DNA of 64,000 nt from JACMLD01 sp039916305 (GCA_039916305.1 JBDSLR010000022.1:1-64000), one strand, 5' to 3'; positions 36,078-45,496 are shown, numbered from the stretch's first letter. Made by a program: numbers and translations. Notes: generated by a model from the letters alone, not told the origin.

Positions 36078-37139
36078 ATGCGCATACAACTGCCTCAATA
36101 TAGTGGTAAAGACAACCTGGTAATGCTGCTGGTAACGCCCGTATTTGCCATTATTGTAAACTGTATCATCCTGGGCAGTACCTACTTTATCAACTGGAAG
36201 ATTTTCCTGTTGGCTACCATACTCAGTACGGCAGCTACTTGTATAGATTTCATTTTATGCGGCTGGGTGGCAGTTACCTTAAAAACGCGGTTTCCGGCGG
36301 AACAGGATCTAATGAAACGCCTCACCCTTATGATTATCACCTTCCTGATTATGAGTGGCCTGTTTTTATATTCCCTGTTCCGCGGCTATGAACACATCGA
36401 TATACTTAATTACCAGTTTAATGAGCCCGGATTTGTATGGAGCTATTTTACGCTGGGCATCATCAACATCTTCCTTACTTTTTTAATGGAAGGCATTGCC
36501 CGGTATAAAGACTGGGAAAAAAACCGGCTGGAAACAGAAGAACTGAACCAAGCTTATAAACAAAGTCAGCTGCAGGGTTTAAAAAGCCAGGTAAACCCGC
36601 ATTTTTTATTCAATAGCCTCAATTCATTAAGCAGCCTGATACAGGATGATGAAGAAAAAGCAGAACGTTTTCTTGATGAAATGAGCAAAGTGTACCGCTA
36701 CATGCTGCGTAATGATGAGGAGCAGCTGGTTACCCTGGAAACAGAACTGAAGTTTATAACATCTTACCTGCACCTGCTGAAAGCAAGATATGGCGAAGGC
36801 TTACAGTTACAAGTTGAAGTAACTGAAGCTGCTAAATCAAAATTGCTGGCTCCCCTGGCGTTGCAGGTAATTATTGAAAACAGCTTTTCGCAAAACATTA
36901 TCAGCAAAAGCAGCCCATTGATTATCGTTATCAATGCAAATAGTGAAGGTTATCTGGAAGTACGGAATAATATTCAGCCCAAGTCTATAACAGATGCCAT
37001 GGATTTTGAAGCCGGGCTGGACAACCTGGTTAAAAAATATGAATTGCTGAACTACCCGGTTAGTGTAAGCGACAATGGCGGCACGCACCGGGTGATTAAG
37101 CTTGCACTGCTCAACAAAAAGGAGGAGGTGCAGGTATGA
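36078..37139 (+). CDS. LytS-type sensor histidine kinase (first of pair)
   Basis: The 353-residue protein has about four membrane spans in its first 150 residues and a coiled linker. The His-kinase domain carries the phosphoacceptor motif LKSQVNPHFLFNSLN (about 170-184). The ATP-binding part is less standard: the N-box reads ALQVIIENSFSQN, where the usual K-H after EN is lost, and the G-box is AGLDNLVKKYELL. It is thus possibly weak in kinase activity. It overlaps the next gene by four bases (ATGA, 37136-37139), so the two are translationally coupled and likely form a heteromeric sensor. Confidence 0.88.
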   Translation: MRIQLPQYSGKDNLVMLLVTPVFAIIVNCIILGSTYFINWKIFLLATILSTAATCIDFILCGWVAVTLKTRFPAEQDLMKRLTLMIITFLIMSGLFLYSLFRGYEHIDILNYQFNEPGFVWSYFTLGIINIFLTFLMEGIARYKDWEKNRLETEELNQAYKQSQLQGLKSQVNPHFLFNSLNSLSSLIQDDEEKAERFLDEMSKVYRYMLRNDEEQLVTLETELKFITSYLHLLKARYGEGLQLQVEVTEAAKSKLLAPLALQVIIENSFSQNIISKSSPLIIVINANSEGYLEVRNNIQPKSITDAMDFEAGLDNLVKKYELLNYPVSVSDNGGTHRVIKLALLNKKEEVQV

Positions 37140-38200
37140 AACTCTATAAACCCCCGAAGCTGGAATTGTATTCATTCCTTTTCTCTATGCCGCTGATTAC
37201 CGTAGTAATCAACCAGATTCTATTTGAAGAACGGTTGTGGAAAGAATTCAATATCTGGTTATTTTCAGTTCCATTGATTTTTATTATTGGAACTGCTTCC
37301 TGGTATTCGCACATTGTATATGATGATTGGGTAGAAAGAAAATACCCCGGCCTGGATGAAAGCCGGCAACGCATTTTCCGGAAGCTGATGGTAATGTTCT
37401 TTCTAATGCCCCCGGCAGTACTCTTTATTTATTTTTTTTACGACTACTTTCATATTTTAGGTTACCAGCGTAAAAATATTCACCTCCTGAAAGGATTAAT
37501 GGTAGGCCTTTCTGTTAACGTTGTATTTGAAACCCTGTATGAGGCAGACTTTATGTTTACCAAATACAAGGAAAGCAAAGCAGAAAGAGAAAACATTGAG
37601 CAGTTATCTGTGGCACAGGAATTTGATACGCTCAAAAGCCAGGTAAATCCGCACTTTTTATTTAATTGCTTTAATACGCTGTCTTCACTCATTACTGTTG
37701 ACCGGCAAAAAGCAGAAGCGTTTTTAAATGAGCTTAGTAAAGTCTATCGTTACCTGCTGCGCAACAATGAAGAGGGCGTGAGCACGGTAGAGAATGAAAT
37801 AAAATTTATTCAATCTTATTATAAATTATTGCAAACCCGTCATGGCGAAGCGGTACAAATGAATATACAAATTGACAAAAGGTACAATTCCTATTTGCTG
37901 CCTTCACTCACTTTGCAATTGCTGGCAGAAAATGTGGTAAAGCACAATGTGCTTTCAAAAAATAAGCCTCTTGTAATTGATATATTTACTACGGCTGGTA
38001 ATAAGCTGGTGGTGAACAATAACCTGCAAAAAAGATCTGTAAAGGCGCCCAGTAACAATGTAGGACTCCAGAATATAAACGCAAAGTATGAGCTGCTTAA
38101 ACAGCCGGGCTTCCAGGTAATGGAAGATGAAAAAAATTTTACGGTTGTACTGCCTTTAATCTGGAGTGGCGGTGTACGTAAAGACCACGCGGAAGCATAA
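37136..38200 (+). CDS. LytS-type sensor histidine kinase (second of pair)
   Basis: This 354-residue paralogue of the preceding protein has the same layout: four spans in the first 140 residues, then a His-kinase domain with TLKSQVNPHFLFNCFN. Unlike its partner, the ATP-binding motifs are well kept: LLAENVVKHNVLSK (N-box) and NVGLQNINAKYELLKQPGF (G-box). It starts inside the last codons of the first kinase gene and ends 18 bases before the LytTR regulator. It probably phosphorylates that regulator. The membrane signal is unknown. Confidence 0.9.
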   Translation: MKLYKPPKLELYSFLFSMPLITVVINQILFEERLWKEFNIWLFSVPLIFIIGTASWYSHIVYDDWVERKYPGLDESRQRIFRKLMVMFFLMPPAVLFIYFFYDYFHILGYQRKNIHLLKGLMVGLSVNVVFETLYEADFMFTKYKESKAERENIEQLSVAQEFDTLKSQVNPHFLFNCFNTLSSLITVDRQKAEAFLNELSKVYRYLLRNNEEGVSTVENEIKFIQSYYKLLQTRHGEAVQMNIQIDKRYNSYLLPSLTLQLLAENVVKHNVLSKNKPLVIDIFTTAGNKLVVNNNLQKRSVKAPSNNVGLQNINAKYELLKQPGFQVMEDEKNFTVVLPLIWSGGVRKDHAEA

Positions 38201-38218
38201 CAACAAAAACAAACATAT

Positions 38219-38983
38219 ATGAAAATACTGATTATAGAAGATGAAGAACTGGCAGTAAAAAAATTGCAGAAAACATTGGCCAGCACAACTGCTGATGCAG
38301 AAATTGTAGGAACAACAGATAGTATCAAAACAAGTGTGGAATGGCTGCAGCAAAACCCGCCACCCGACCTGATATTGATGGATATAGAACTGGCAGACGG
38401 TCAGAGCTTTGAAATTTTCAATTTGACCGATGTAAAAAGCCCGGTTATATTCACCACATCTTATGACGAATATGCATTAAAAGCATTTAAAGTAAACAGC
38501 GTGGATTATCTGCTGAAACCCGTGCAGAAAGAAGAATTGCAGGCAGCCCTCGATAAGTTTAAAAAACTCCAAAACGATACAAAATCCGATATCAATATTG
38601 AAAGTCTTGTGAAAGAGCTGCAACAAAAATTACAGCACAAGGGATACAGGAAGAGGTTTTTGGTAAAGCACGCTCAAAAACTGGTAAGCATTGAAGTGGA
38701 TGATATCGCTTATTTCTACAGCGATGGCCGCCTCAATTTTTTCAAAACAAATGATAACCGGAAGTTTGTGGTAGACTATACCATGGATGAATTGGAAGAA
38801 ATGCTTGACCCCGAAAAATATTTCCGTATCAGCCGTTCCTTTTACGTTGCCATCAACAGTGTTGATAAGATAGATGATTATTTTGGCAACCGCTTAATTC
38901 TCGGCATCAGGCCCGCAGTAGACAAAGAAGCGCTGGTAAGCAGGGAGAAAGTAACAGAGTTCAAAAAATGGCTGGGCAAGTAA
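38219..38983 (+). CDS. LytTR-family response regulator
   Basis: The protein has 254 residues. Its receiver domain (about 1-120) has the acidic pocket EDEE (9-12), the phosphorylated Asp in LILMDIELADG (about 57), T/S in FTTSYDEYALKAF and Lys in YLLKPV. The C-terminal LytTR DNA-binding domain (about 145-250) shows IAYFYSDGRLNFFKTNDNRKF and YFRISRSFYVAINSVDKI. It is the output of the two-kinase operon. LytTR proteins bind direct repeats upstream of their targets; I could not identify such a site here. Confidence 0.95.
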   Translation: MKILIIEDEELAVKKLQKTLASTTADAEIVGTTDSIKTSVEWLQQNPPPDLILMDIELADGQSFEIFNLTDVKSPVIFTTSYDEYALKAFKVNSVDYLLKPVQKEELQAALDKFKKLQNDTKSDINIESLVKELQQKLQHKGYRKRFLVKHAQKLVSIEVDDIAYFYSDGRLNFFKTNDNRKFVVDYTMDELEEMLDPEKYFRISRSFYVAINSVDKIDDYFGNRLILGIRPAVDKEALVSREKVTEFKKWLGK

Positions 38984-38995
38984 AACCGGCATTTG

Positions 38996-41900
38996 TTAGC
39001 CAACCGGCATTCTTAACTGTAGTACTGCATTTTTTATACCCTTCTGCAGGTCTGCCGTGGCACCAATAGCCAACAAATGCCTGCTTATTGCCTGGCTTTC
39101 TGCAATATGTGCAACCTGTTGCGGGTCGCAGGCTTCCGTATTAAAACTTATACTGTATAGAAGGCTTACTTTTTCCAGTACCACCTGGATATTACATTCT
39201 TTTGCCCCAGCGTTTAACAGTGCATACACGCTTTCTTTAAATACTAAAAATGCTTCGTGGCGGAACTGCATATTCAGCTTAAGCAGTTTTACTTTATTGT
39301 CTACCTGCATTTTCGTGCCACCACCCCTGCGGTTATTCATTGAATCTATGTATTCCTGCATGCGGGCCACCGTCTTTTCCATACTGTCATTATCCGGAGA
39401 AATGCTCCACAGCATATCATCCATGGCAATAATCATACGGTGGCTTTTACTATGTATCTGTTCTATAAACTCTTTTGATTTCTGTGGCTCTGCATCCGCT
39501 TTAAGCTTCGCCATTTCGCTGAGTATATTAATGTTATTAAGCGCAGTATTTACATCTCCGTGCAGGTTGGCAGCTATATCACTCCGCATTTTTTGTACTG
39601 CCTCCTTCCGCTTCATCCTGGCTTTATCTAACCAGAACAACAAGCCGCCTGTTAACAATATCAATAAACTATAAAACCACCAGGTTCTCCAGAAAGGTGC
39701 ATCAATTTTTATCTTCAGTTTCAACGCACTCATTTTTGTTTTGCCGTCAGAGTCTATTGTTTTAAACTGCAATTCATAACTGCCGGGCGGCAGATAAGAA
39801 TAAATGGCCTGGTTATTTTTATCAGCCGTTTTCCAGTCTTTATCAATATTTTCCATTTTATACTGGATAAGGTGAGCGCTGATGTAAGCGAGCGTGGAAA
39901 AATCAACTGCCAAAGAATTGTCTTCATAGCCCAGTTCAATTTGCTGCAATCGCAACAGGGAATCCACCAGCAAGGATTTGTTCATTACTTTAAAATCAGT
40001 AATGGAAATAGTGGGCGGCGATGTACTTACAAGAATAACTGCAGGATTAAAAACAGTGAATTGTCCAACAGCCCCAAACAATAACCTGCCATCAGGCAAT
40101 TTGTAAGATGCAGAAAGGATAAAATAGTCGTTGGTAATGCCATCATCGCGGTTAAACCTTACAAACACCCTGGTTTTAATAGTAGCCCTGAACAATGCGG
40201 TGGTAGTACTTATCCATAAGTTTCCGTTATTGTCTTTTTGTAAACTGGTTATATTACCGGAAACGGTTTCGGGTGTTCCAAAAACACGCAGCTTATTCCG
40301 GTGCCGGTTATAAACAAGTATCCTGGCCGTAGTGGTAATCAGCATCAGGCTGTCATTGTATTCAAGCAAAGCGGTAACGCCATCTTGCTTTAAAAAATGT
40401 TCGTCTCCCTGCTTACCAGGAAAATGCATCAATACGCTGTCCGGTCCAGGCTGTATCACGTATAAACCTGCTGCTGCAGTGGCCACCCATATCAATCCTT
40501 TTGAATCAATAGTTATATTATTGATTTTTGCGTCCGGCACAGCCGCAATTTTTGAAATCCCTTTATCAAAATCTGTTTTTCCCTTTTCTGCATTCCATTT
40601 ATATATGCCTTTTGTCTCCATACCCAACCAGAGGTTACCGTCTTTATCCTCCGCAATTTGCCTTACAGATCGGTCATCCAGAATAGCAGGATTATACCAG
40701 CTTACTGTACGCCCGCTGCTATTGTATTTATAGAATCCGGGCTGGGCTGCCATATAGGTGATAGCAGGATTTTTTGAACGGAACATATCACGGATAGTAA
40801 TAAAATTCTTTTCCGGAATGCCTTTTATATCCAGTGGTACTGGACTCAATTTTTTATCATACCGGTACAAGCCGTCGTGCAGGGTAGCCACCAACAAGGT
40901 ACTGTCTTCCTGCAGTGAGAAGGACAGCACGCCATTGTCTCCATTGTTACCCGACACCCTGTTGATATACCGCACGTTTGTAAAAAATTCCTGGGAAGGA
41001 TTAAACCGGAATATGCCATTAATGGCGGTGCCCACCCACATATTCATTTCCCTGTCCTCAAATAAACAGGTGATGGTTCTGTAATCAATGCCTTTTTCAT
41101 TTTCATAGCCGGCAGGTACCAGCTCAAACTTTTTTTCCGCCTCCACGTAATGACCCATTATGCTGAGCCCCTTTATCCAGATACTGCCATCCTGCTGTTC
41201 GTAAAAGCCGTGTATTTCATTGTATGTTTTAAGCTGCGATAAGAATTCATGCTTTTCAGGATCTGTTAGACCATTTTTTAAATCATACCTGTATACATAG
41301 GGCAGGTCTGCGGTTCCGCTGACAAACCAGCACTTACCTTTTGTATCAAAGAAAATACTGCATATGGATGGCAGGCTTTTAAATTTTTCAATGGCAGGCT
41401 CATTTTCAATATTATTGCCCGGATAGCTTAGCTTGCCGGTAGCCTTGTTGTAAATGGCTACACCAATACCCTGTATAGCCAACCAGTATTTATTTGTACC
41501 CGGCTGCTGTGCAAATCCGCTGTACTTCCATTCCTCTTTCAAAGGGAAAAAATTCTTTAGCGGCAGGAAACTATTTTGCCTTTCATCCCACTGCAGTATT
41601 TCATTTCCTGCCAGCAATAAAAACACGTTTCCATACTCGTCCTTAATAAGCGTTTTGAACAATGCTTTAAACGAAGATTCACTGGCAGGCTTTACCATTG
41701 CCGGACTGAACCGGAAGTTTTTTGTATTGAAAATACCTGCCTTGCCATTGGTGCTGAGTATCCACATATTCTTTTTGCTGTCAGTAAGTAATTGCAGCAA
41801 TGCATTGGAAGGAATAGAAGCCGTATCATTTTTGCTGTGCTGGAAAGTTTTATACCGTATGCCATCAAATCGCACAAGTCCTTCTGTTGTAGCAATCCAC

Positions 41901-42055
41901 ATGTAGCCGGTTTCATCCTGTACAACAGCATTTACCTGGTTTGATTGCAAACCGGTGGCGGTACTGTAATGCGTGAAGGTGTATTGCCGGGGAGGCTGTG
42001 CATTTAATTGCTGTGAAGCATTCCAAAAAAGCAGTATGCAGATCAATTGTTTCAA
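38996..42055 (-). CDS. Beta-propeller sensor histidine kinase with degenerate ATPase domain
   Basis: The 1019-residue form uses the TTG at 42055, which gives a good signal peptide (KQLICILLFWNA, then LNAQ). The frame is open to 42196 (TTG) with an implausible Cys-rich extension. Propeller repeats (GYMWIATTEGLVRFDG and others) fill about 20-660, a Y_Y_Y domain lies near 690-755, and one span is near 765. A His-box NLHGDVNTALN is at about 810. The C-terminal ATP-binding domain lacks DNGxG and GxG, and its N-box (KESVYALLNAG) lacks the Asn. It is probably not an active kinase. It is convergent with the LytTR gene, 12 bases apart. Confidence 0.85.
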   Translation of the reverse strand: MKQLICILLFWNASQQLNAQPPRQYTFTHYSTATGLQSNQVNAVVQDETGYMWIATTEGLVRFDGIRYKTFQHSKNDTASIPSNALLQLLTDSKKNMWILSTNGKAGIFNTKNFRFSPAMVKPASESSFKALFKTLIKDEYGNVFLLLAGNEILQWDERQNSFLPLKNFFPLKEEWKYSGFAQQPGTNKYWLAIQGIGVAIYNKATGKLSYPGNNIENEPAIEKFKSLPSICSIFFDTKGKCWFVSGTADLPYVYRYDLKNGLTDPEKHEFLSQLKTYNEIHGFYEQQDGSIWIKGLSIMGHYVEAEKKFELVPAGYENEKGIDYRTITCLFEDREMNMWVGTAINGIFRFNPSQEFFTNVRYINRVSGNNGDNGVLSFSLQEDSTLLVATLHDGLYRYDKKLSPVPLDIKGIPEKNFITIRDMFRSKNPAITYMAAQPGFYKYNSSGRTVSWYNPAILDDRSVRQIAEDKDGNLWLGMETKGIYKWNAEKGKTDFDKGISKIAAVPDAKINNITIDSKGLIWVATAAAGLYVIQPGPDSVLMHFPGKQGDEHFLKQDGVTALLEYNDSLMLITTTARILVYNRHRNKLRVFGTPETVSGNITSLQKDNNGNLWISTTTALFRATIKTRVFVRFNRDDGITNDYFILSASYKLPDGRLLFGAVGQFTVFNPAVILVSTSPPTISITDFKVMNKSLLVDSLLRLQQIELGYEDNSLAVDFSTLAYISAHLIQYKMENIDKDWKTADKNNQAIYSYLPPGSYELQFKTIDSDGKTKMSALKLKIKIDAPFWRTWWFYSLLILLTGGLLFWLDKARMKRKEAVQKMRSDIAANLHGDVNTALNNINILSEMAKLKADAEPQKSKEFIEQIHSKSHRMIIAMDDMLWSISPDNDSMEKTVARMQEYIDSMNNRRGGGTKMQVDNKVKLLKLNMQFRHEAFLVFKESVYALLNAGAKECNIQVVLEKVSLLYSISFNTEACDPQQVAHIAESQAISRHLLAIGATADLQKGIKNAVLQLRMPVG

Positions 42056-42318
42056 AAAAAAGAGAATTATTTTAAGGTCCTCAAATGTAACAAACAGTTG
42101 TCTTATAAAGGGCCAGTTGGTGCTGCAAACATCACAGCTCATACACCCATTTACGCAATTCGTTTGCAAACAGCATTTACCCTGAGCGTTTTTCAAAGTT
42201 TACCTGCAAGGTCTGTATTATAAATTAAGGCCACTTCACTGCCGGGAAGCGATAACAGTTAATACACCAAATTTTTCAGTTCATACATAAGCCTGTTAGC
42301 AGCCGCAGAAAACAATAA

Positions 42319-42326
42319 TAGTTTTG
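42319..42326 (+). promoter_or_regulatory. Candidate -7 box for the glycosyltransferase gene
   Basis: TAGTTTTG at 42319-42326 fits TAnnTTTG and lies 25 bases before the ATG at 42351. No good -33 TTTG is present about 20 bases upstream. The leader reads ATTAAACCTTTCTAT, loosely like the shared leader seen at 34725. Confidence 0.4.
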
Positions 42327-42350
42327 TAGCAACAAATTAAACCTTTCTAT

Positions 42351-43715
42351 ATGACTACAGTAAACAGACCCGCCGCCAAAAAACGTATTTTATTTGCCAA
42401 TTTTCCAGCCGATGGACATTTTAACCCGCTGACAGGATTGGCTGTTCACCTGGTATCGCTGGGATATGATGTACGCTGGTATACTTCAAAAAGCTATGCC
42501 CCCAAACTGCAGAAATTAAATATTCATCATTACTGCTTTGATAAGGCTATTGATGTAAGCGATGGAAATTTTGATAGCGTTTTTCCTGGGAGGGACAAAC
42601 AAACCTCACAAATTGCCAAATTAAAATTTGACCTTATACACGCATTTATTTTGAGGGCGCCTGAATATTATGCAGACCTGCAGCAAATACAGCAGGTATT
42701 TCCTTTTGATCTGCTCATTGCAGATTGTGCGTTCACCGGCATCCCATTTGTAAAAGAAACCATGAAAATACCGGTAGTGGCCATCGGCGTATTTCCCCTG
42801 ATGGAATCATCTGCTGACCTGCCGCCCAATGGCCTTGGCATGGAGCCATCTTACAGTAGCCTGGGCCGGCTAAAACAATGGCTGCTCCGCGGTTTCGCAA
42901 ATCATGTAATTTTCAACCAACCCAATAAAGTAATGCACCAGCTGCTGGATGCTGCAGCTATCCCGCACAAAAAAGAAAACGTGTTTGACATGCTGGTAAA
43001 AAAAGCTGACCTGTTGCTGCAAAGTGGTACACCGGGGTTTGAATACAAAAGAAGCGATATCAGTAACCACGTTCATTTTATTGGCCCGCTGCTGCCTTAC
43101 CAGGCCAATAAATACAATGCACAATGGTATGATCAAAGGCTGAACCGTTACAAGCGGGTGGTATTGGTAACGCAGGGAACCGTAGAAAAAGACAGCAGCA
43201 AAATTATTGTACCCACACTGGAAGCTTTTAAAAATAGTAATACCCTGGTGGTTTGTACCACCGGCGGTTCACAAACAGCAGCATTAAGGGCAAAATATCC
43301 GCAATCCAATATAATCATAGAAGATTTTATTCCCTTCAATGACGTGATGCCCTATGCAGATGTATATATTACGAATGGCGGATATGGTGGCGTAATGCTT
43401 GGTATCGAAAATAATTTACCCCTGGTTGTAGCCGGCATTCATGAAGGCAAGAATGAAATTTGTGCAAGAATAGGCTATTTTAAACTGGGTGTCAACCTCA
43501 AAACTGAAAAACCTATTCCCCAGCAAATCCGCAAAGCAGTAGATGAGGTAATAGCAAACCCACTCTACAAACAAAACGTGCGCACCCTGGCCAGGCAGTT
43601 TGAAGAGTATCAGCCAACTGAACTGTGTGCAAAACATATAGCACGCCTGTTTCAAAGTAAAACCCCTGGAAAAATAAAAACATTCCGTCCTGCAGAGAAA
43701 AACCCTGTAGCATAA
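42351..43715 (+). CDS. UGT/MGT-type (GT1) glycosyltransferase
   Basis: At 454 residues this GT-B protein has the N-terminal acceptor-domain motif ILFANFPADGHFNPLTGL with the catalytic-type His23. The C-terminal nucleotide-sugar domain has VVLVTQGTVEKDS (about 265-277) and the donor region PFNDVMPYADVYITNGGYGGVMLGIENNLPLVV (about 327-360, quoted in parts). In most relatives this reads HGG; here the His is Asn, an unusual substitution. It is soluble and probably glycosylates a small lipophilic molecule. Downstream, a hemerythrin gene follows by about 108 bases on the same strand. Confidence 0.85.
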   Translation: MTTVNRPAAKKRILFANFPADGHFNPLTGLAVHLVSLGYDVRWYTSKSYAPKLQKLNIHHYCFDKAIDVSDGNFDSVFPGRDKQTSQIAKLKFDLIHAFILRAPEYYADLQQIQQVFPFDLLIADCAFTGIPFVKETMKIPVVAIGVFPLMESSADLPPNGLGMEPSYSSLGRLKQWLLRGFANHVIFNQPNKVMHQLLDAAAIPHKKENVFDMLVKKADLLLQSGTPGFEYKRSDISNHVHFIGPLLPYQANKYNAQWYDQRLNRYKRVVLVTQGTVEKDSSKIIVPTLEAFKNSNTLVVCTTGGSQTAALRAKYPQSNIIIEDFIPFNDVMPYADVYITNGGYGGVMLGIENNLPLVVAGIHEGKNEICARIGYFKLGVNLKTEKPIPQQIRKAVDEVIANPLYKQNVRTLARQFEEYQPTELCAKHIARLFQSKTPGKIKTFRPAEKNPVA

Positions 43716-43804
43716 ACATCAATTGATACCAGCAAAAAAACACTTCGCTCAGGCTCTTATTGATATTGCCGGCCGCTGTACTGAATTTTGTATCAACTAT
43801 TATT

Positions 43805-43820
43805 AATCATTAAACTTTAT
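43805..43820 (+). promoter_or_regulatory. Shared leader motif, copy 2
   Basis: AATCATTAAACTTTAT ends 3 bases before the ATG at 43824. It differs in one base from copy 1 at 34725-34740. Confidence 0.5.
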
Positions 43821-43823
43821 TGT

Positions 43824-44504
43824 ATGCAACGTTATAATATTTTCTATATGATCCACAAGGGCTTGCGGCAAATGATGTATCAAACTGCCGGCCTTGTATT
43901 ACAGACAGATTTTACCAATCCGGAAGAAGCCACCGACTTGCTGCCCCGGATAGCTGAAGTGCTTGACCTGTTTGATGAACACGCACATGCCGAAGACAGT
44001 TTTATTTTACCCGCCATTGAAAAGTTTGAACCCTTTTCAGCAAACCTGTTTGCAGAAGAACATGTGCAGGACCATGCCCTGGGTAACCGGATGAGGGCGC
44101 TGCTGAATATGTACCACCACGCCATTTCATCAGAAGAGAAAACTGAAATGGGCAGCGCTATCCGTTTGTCTTTTACTGAATTCCTGGTATTCAATTTACA
44201 GCACATGGCAAAAGAGGAATTGCTGCTGAACAATCTTTTGTGGAAGCATTATAGTGATCAGGAACTCCATTGCATAACCCAGCAAATAATTGCACAATTA
44301 CCCATTGATGCTGCACATAAATACAATACCTGGATGATGCGGGCGCTGAGTAATAATGAAATTATTCAATGGCTTAAAGGCATCAAAAACGAAGCACCCG
44401 AATTTGTATTCAGCAATATGCTGCAGCTGGCCCAGTATGAATTACCCGACCACCGGCTTCACCTGGTACAGGAAAATATTACCGAAGGCGCTTTGCTGGC
44501 ATAA
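43824..44504 (+). CDS. Hemerythrin-like (HHE cation-binding) protein
   Basis: The ATG at 43824 yields a 226-residue cytoplasmic protein; the ATG at 43788 is less likely because the leader motif stops just before 43824. Histidine and acidic residues lie at helix-bundle spacing: IHKGLRQ, FDEHAHAEDSFILPAIE (about 52-68), AEEHVQDHALGNRM and FNLQHMAKEELLLN. This is the pattern of hemerythrin/HHE domains, which bind a di-iron centre and sense or store oxygen or react with NO. The C-terminal 70 residues resemble the same helical domain without His pairs. Partner genes are unclear. Confidence 0.75.
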   Translation: MQRYNIFYMIHKGLRQMMYQTAGLVLQTDFTNPEEATDLLPRIAEVLDLFDEHAHAEDSFILPAIEKFEPFSANLFAEEHVQDHALGNRMRALLNMYHHAISSEEKTEMGSAIRLSFTEFLVFNLQHMAKEELLLNNLLWKHYSDQELHCITQQIIAQLPIDAAHKYNTWMMRALSNNEIIQWLKGIKNEAPEFVFSNMLQLAQYELPDHRLHLVQENITEGALLA

Positions 44505-44551
44505 TAATTTGCGTGGCACGCATCATAATCAATTATTATCAAATAACCATT

Positions 44552-44568
44552 AACCATTTTAACTTTAT
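44552..44568 (+). promoter_or_regulatory. Shared leader motif, copy 3
   Basis: AACCATTTTAACTTTAT ends 4 bases before the ATG at 44573; it carries an inserted T relative to copies 1 and 2. It supports the downstream ATG as the true start over that at 44513. Confidence 0.5.
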
Positions 44569-44572
44569 ATAC

Positions 44573-45418
44573 ATGAAACAGGCATCACCTCACTCACGTA
44601 ACTTTCACAGCCGCTTTTTAATGGCGGCCGTTATGCTGGGCACCATCAGTTTTTTCCTCTTTTCTTTCACTTCAAAAAGAATGGCAGAAGATTTTCTGCA
44701 ACAGCTGGGCATTACCCGGGTAAGCGCTGATGAAAAGATCAGCAGTAGCCTGCTTGGCGGCTATCTTGATCAGTACGGACTTCGTAATGCAAAAAACATT
44801 GCGACCGGCAACCGTTCTGCAGTCACCAAAGATTTGCTGGCATACACAAAACAATATGCAAGCAGTCCTGCATTTCAGCAGGCATACAGCCAGTTGCGCG
44901 AAAACAATAAACCAAAACCCTCTGCCATTCAAAGCCCGGAAGAATTGCGGACCAGCCTGGTTGATCAATACAAAAAAAGCCTGTTAGAAACGGAAGCCAG
45001 TATGAAAAAAGCGGACCCATCTATGAAAAGCATTTTTGAACCAATACTTACAAGTATAAAACAAGAATTGAAAAATGCGGAGGACCCTAATAGTAAAACA
45101 ATGGCTATGTATAAAAAGAATTACCCGGAAATGCTTAAATCGCTGGAAGCTTCCAACCAGCAGCAAGTGGCAAACTGGGAATCAAAATACCCTGCCAATA
45201 AATTACTATTTGTAAAAGAACGATTAAAACAGTTTATGGAAGAAACCAGTAACATTGATTTTACTGCACAGCTAATAGAAAAGAACGGCAAAAAATACTT
45301 TGCCAACCAGGCGTATGAACACAAAGGCAATCGCTGGAAAATGGCCTTCCGCGCCGGAAAGGAAGTGGTGGAACCGGCCAGGGCATTTGTACAAAGTTGG
45401 ATGGATGAGATAAAGTAG
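44573..45418 (+). CDS. Exported or membrane-anchored protein of unknown function
   Basis: This 281-residue protein begins at the ATG at 44573, after a shared leader, with a hydrophobic segment at about 15-32 (LMAAVMLGTISFFLFSF) that anchors or exports it. The remainder is rich in helix, Lys and Gln (SLVDQYKKSLLETEASMKKADPS, EMLKSLEASNQQQVANWESK). It ends in a beta-like block (YFANQAYEHKGNRWKMAFRAG). I know no family for it. It follows the hemerythrin gene by 68 bases and may be co-transcribed, although each has its own leader. Confidence 0.65.
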   Translation: MKQASPHSRNFHSRFLMAAVMLGTISFFLFSFTSKRMAEDFLQQLGITRVSADEKISSSLLGGYLDQYGLRNAKNIATGNRSAVTKDLLAYTKQYASSPAFQQAYSQLRENNKPKPSAIQSPEELRTSLVDQYKKSLLETEASMKKADPSMKSIFEPILTSIKQELKNAEDPNSKTMAMYKKNYPEMLKSLEASNQQQVANWESKYPANKLLFVKERLKQFMEETSNIDFTAQLIEKNGKKYFANQAYEHKGNRWKMAFRAGKEVVEPARAFVQSWMDEIK

Positions 45419-45445
45419 TTGCAAGTATGGTCTCCAATAATTATA

Positions 45446-45482
45446 GCCGGCGGTTGATCAGCCATTGGCTGAGCTGCCGGCC
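45446..45482. terminator. Hairpin terminator between convergent genes
   Basis: GCCGGC (45446-45451) pairs with GCCGGC near 45476-45481, and inside them TCAGCCA pairs with TGGCTGA. T/A-rich flanks occur on both sides (ATAATTATA before, TTTTATA after). It sits between the stop of the unknown protein and that of the phosphatase and may serve both. Confidence 0.6.
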
Positions 45483-45496
45483 ATTTTATATCCTGC

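Noticed and set aside
39057..39674. Plus-strand ORF of 205 codons opposite the sensor kinase
   Set aside because: It is the antisense shadow of the kinase domain; serine- and cysteine-rich with no domain pattern.
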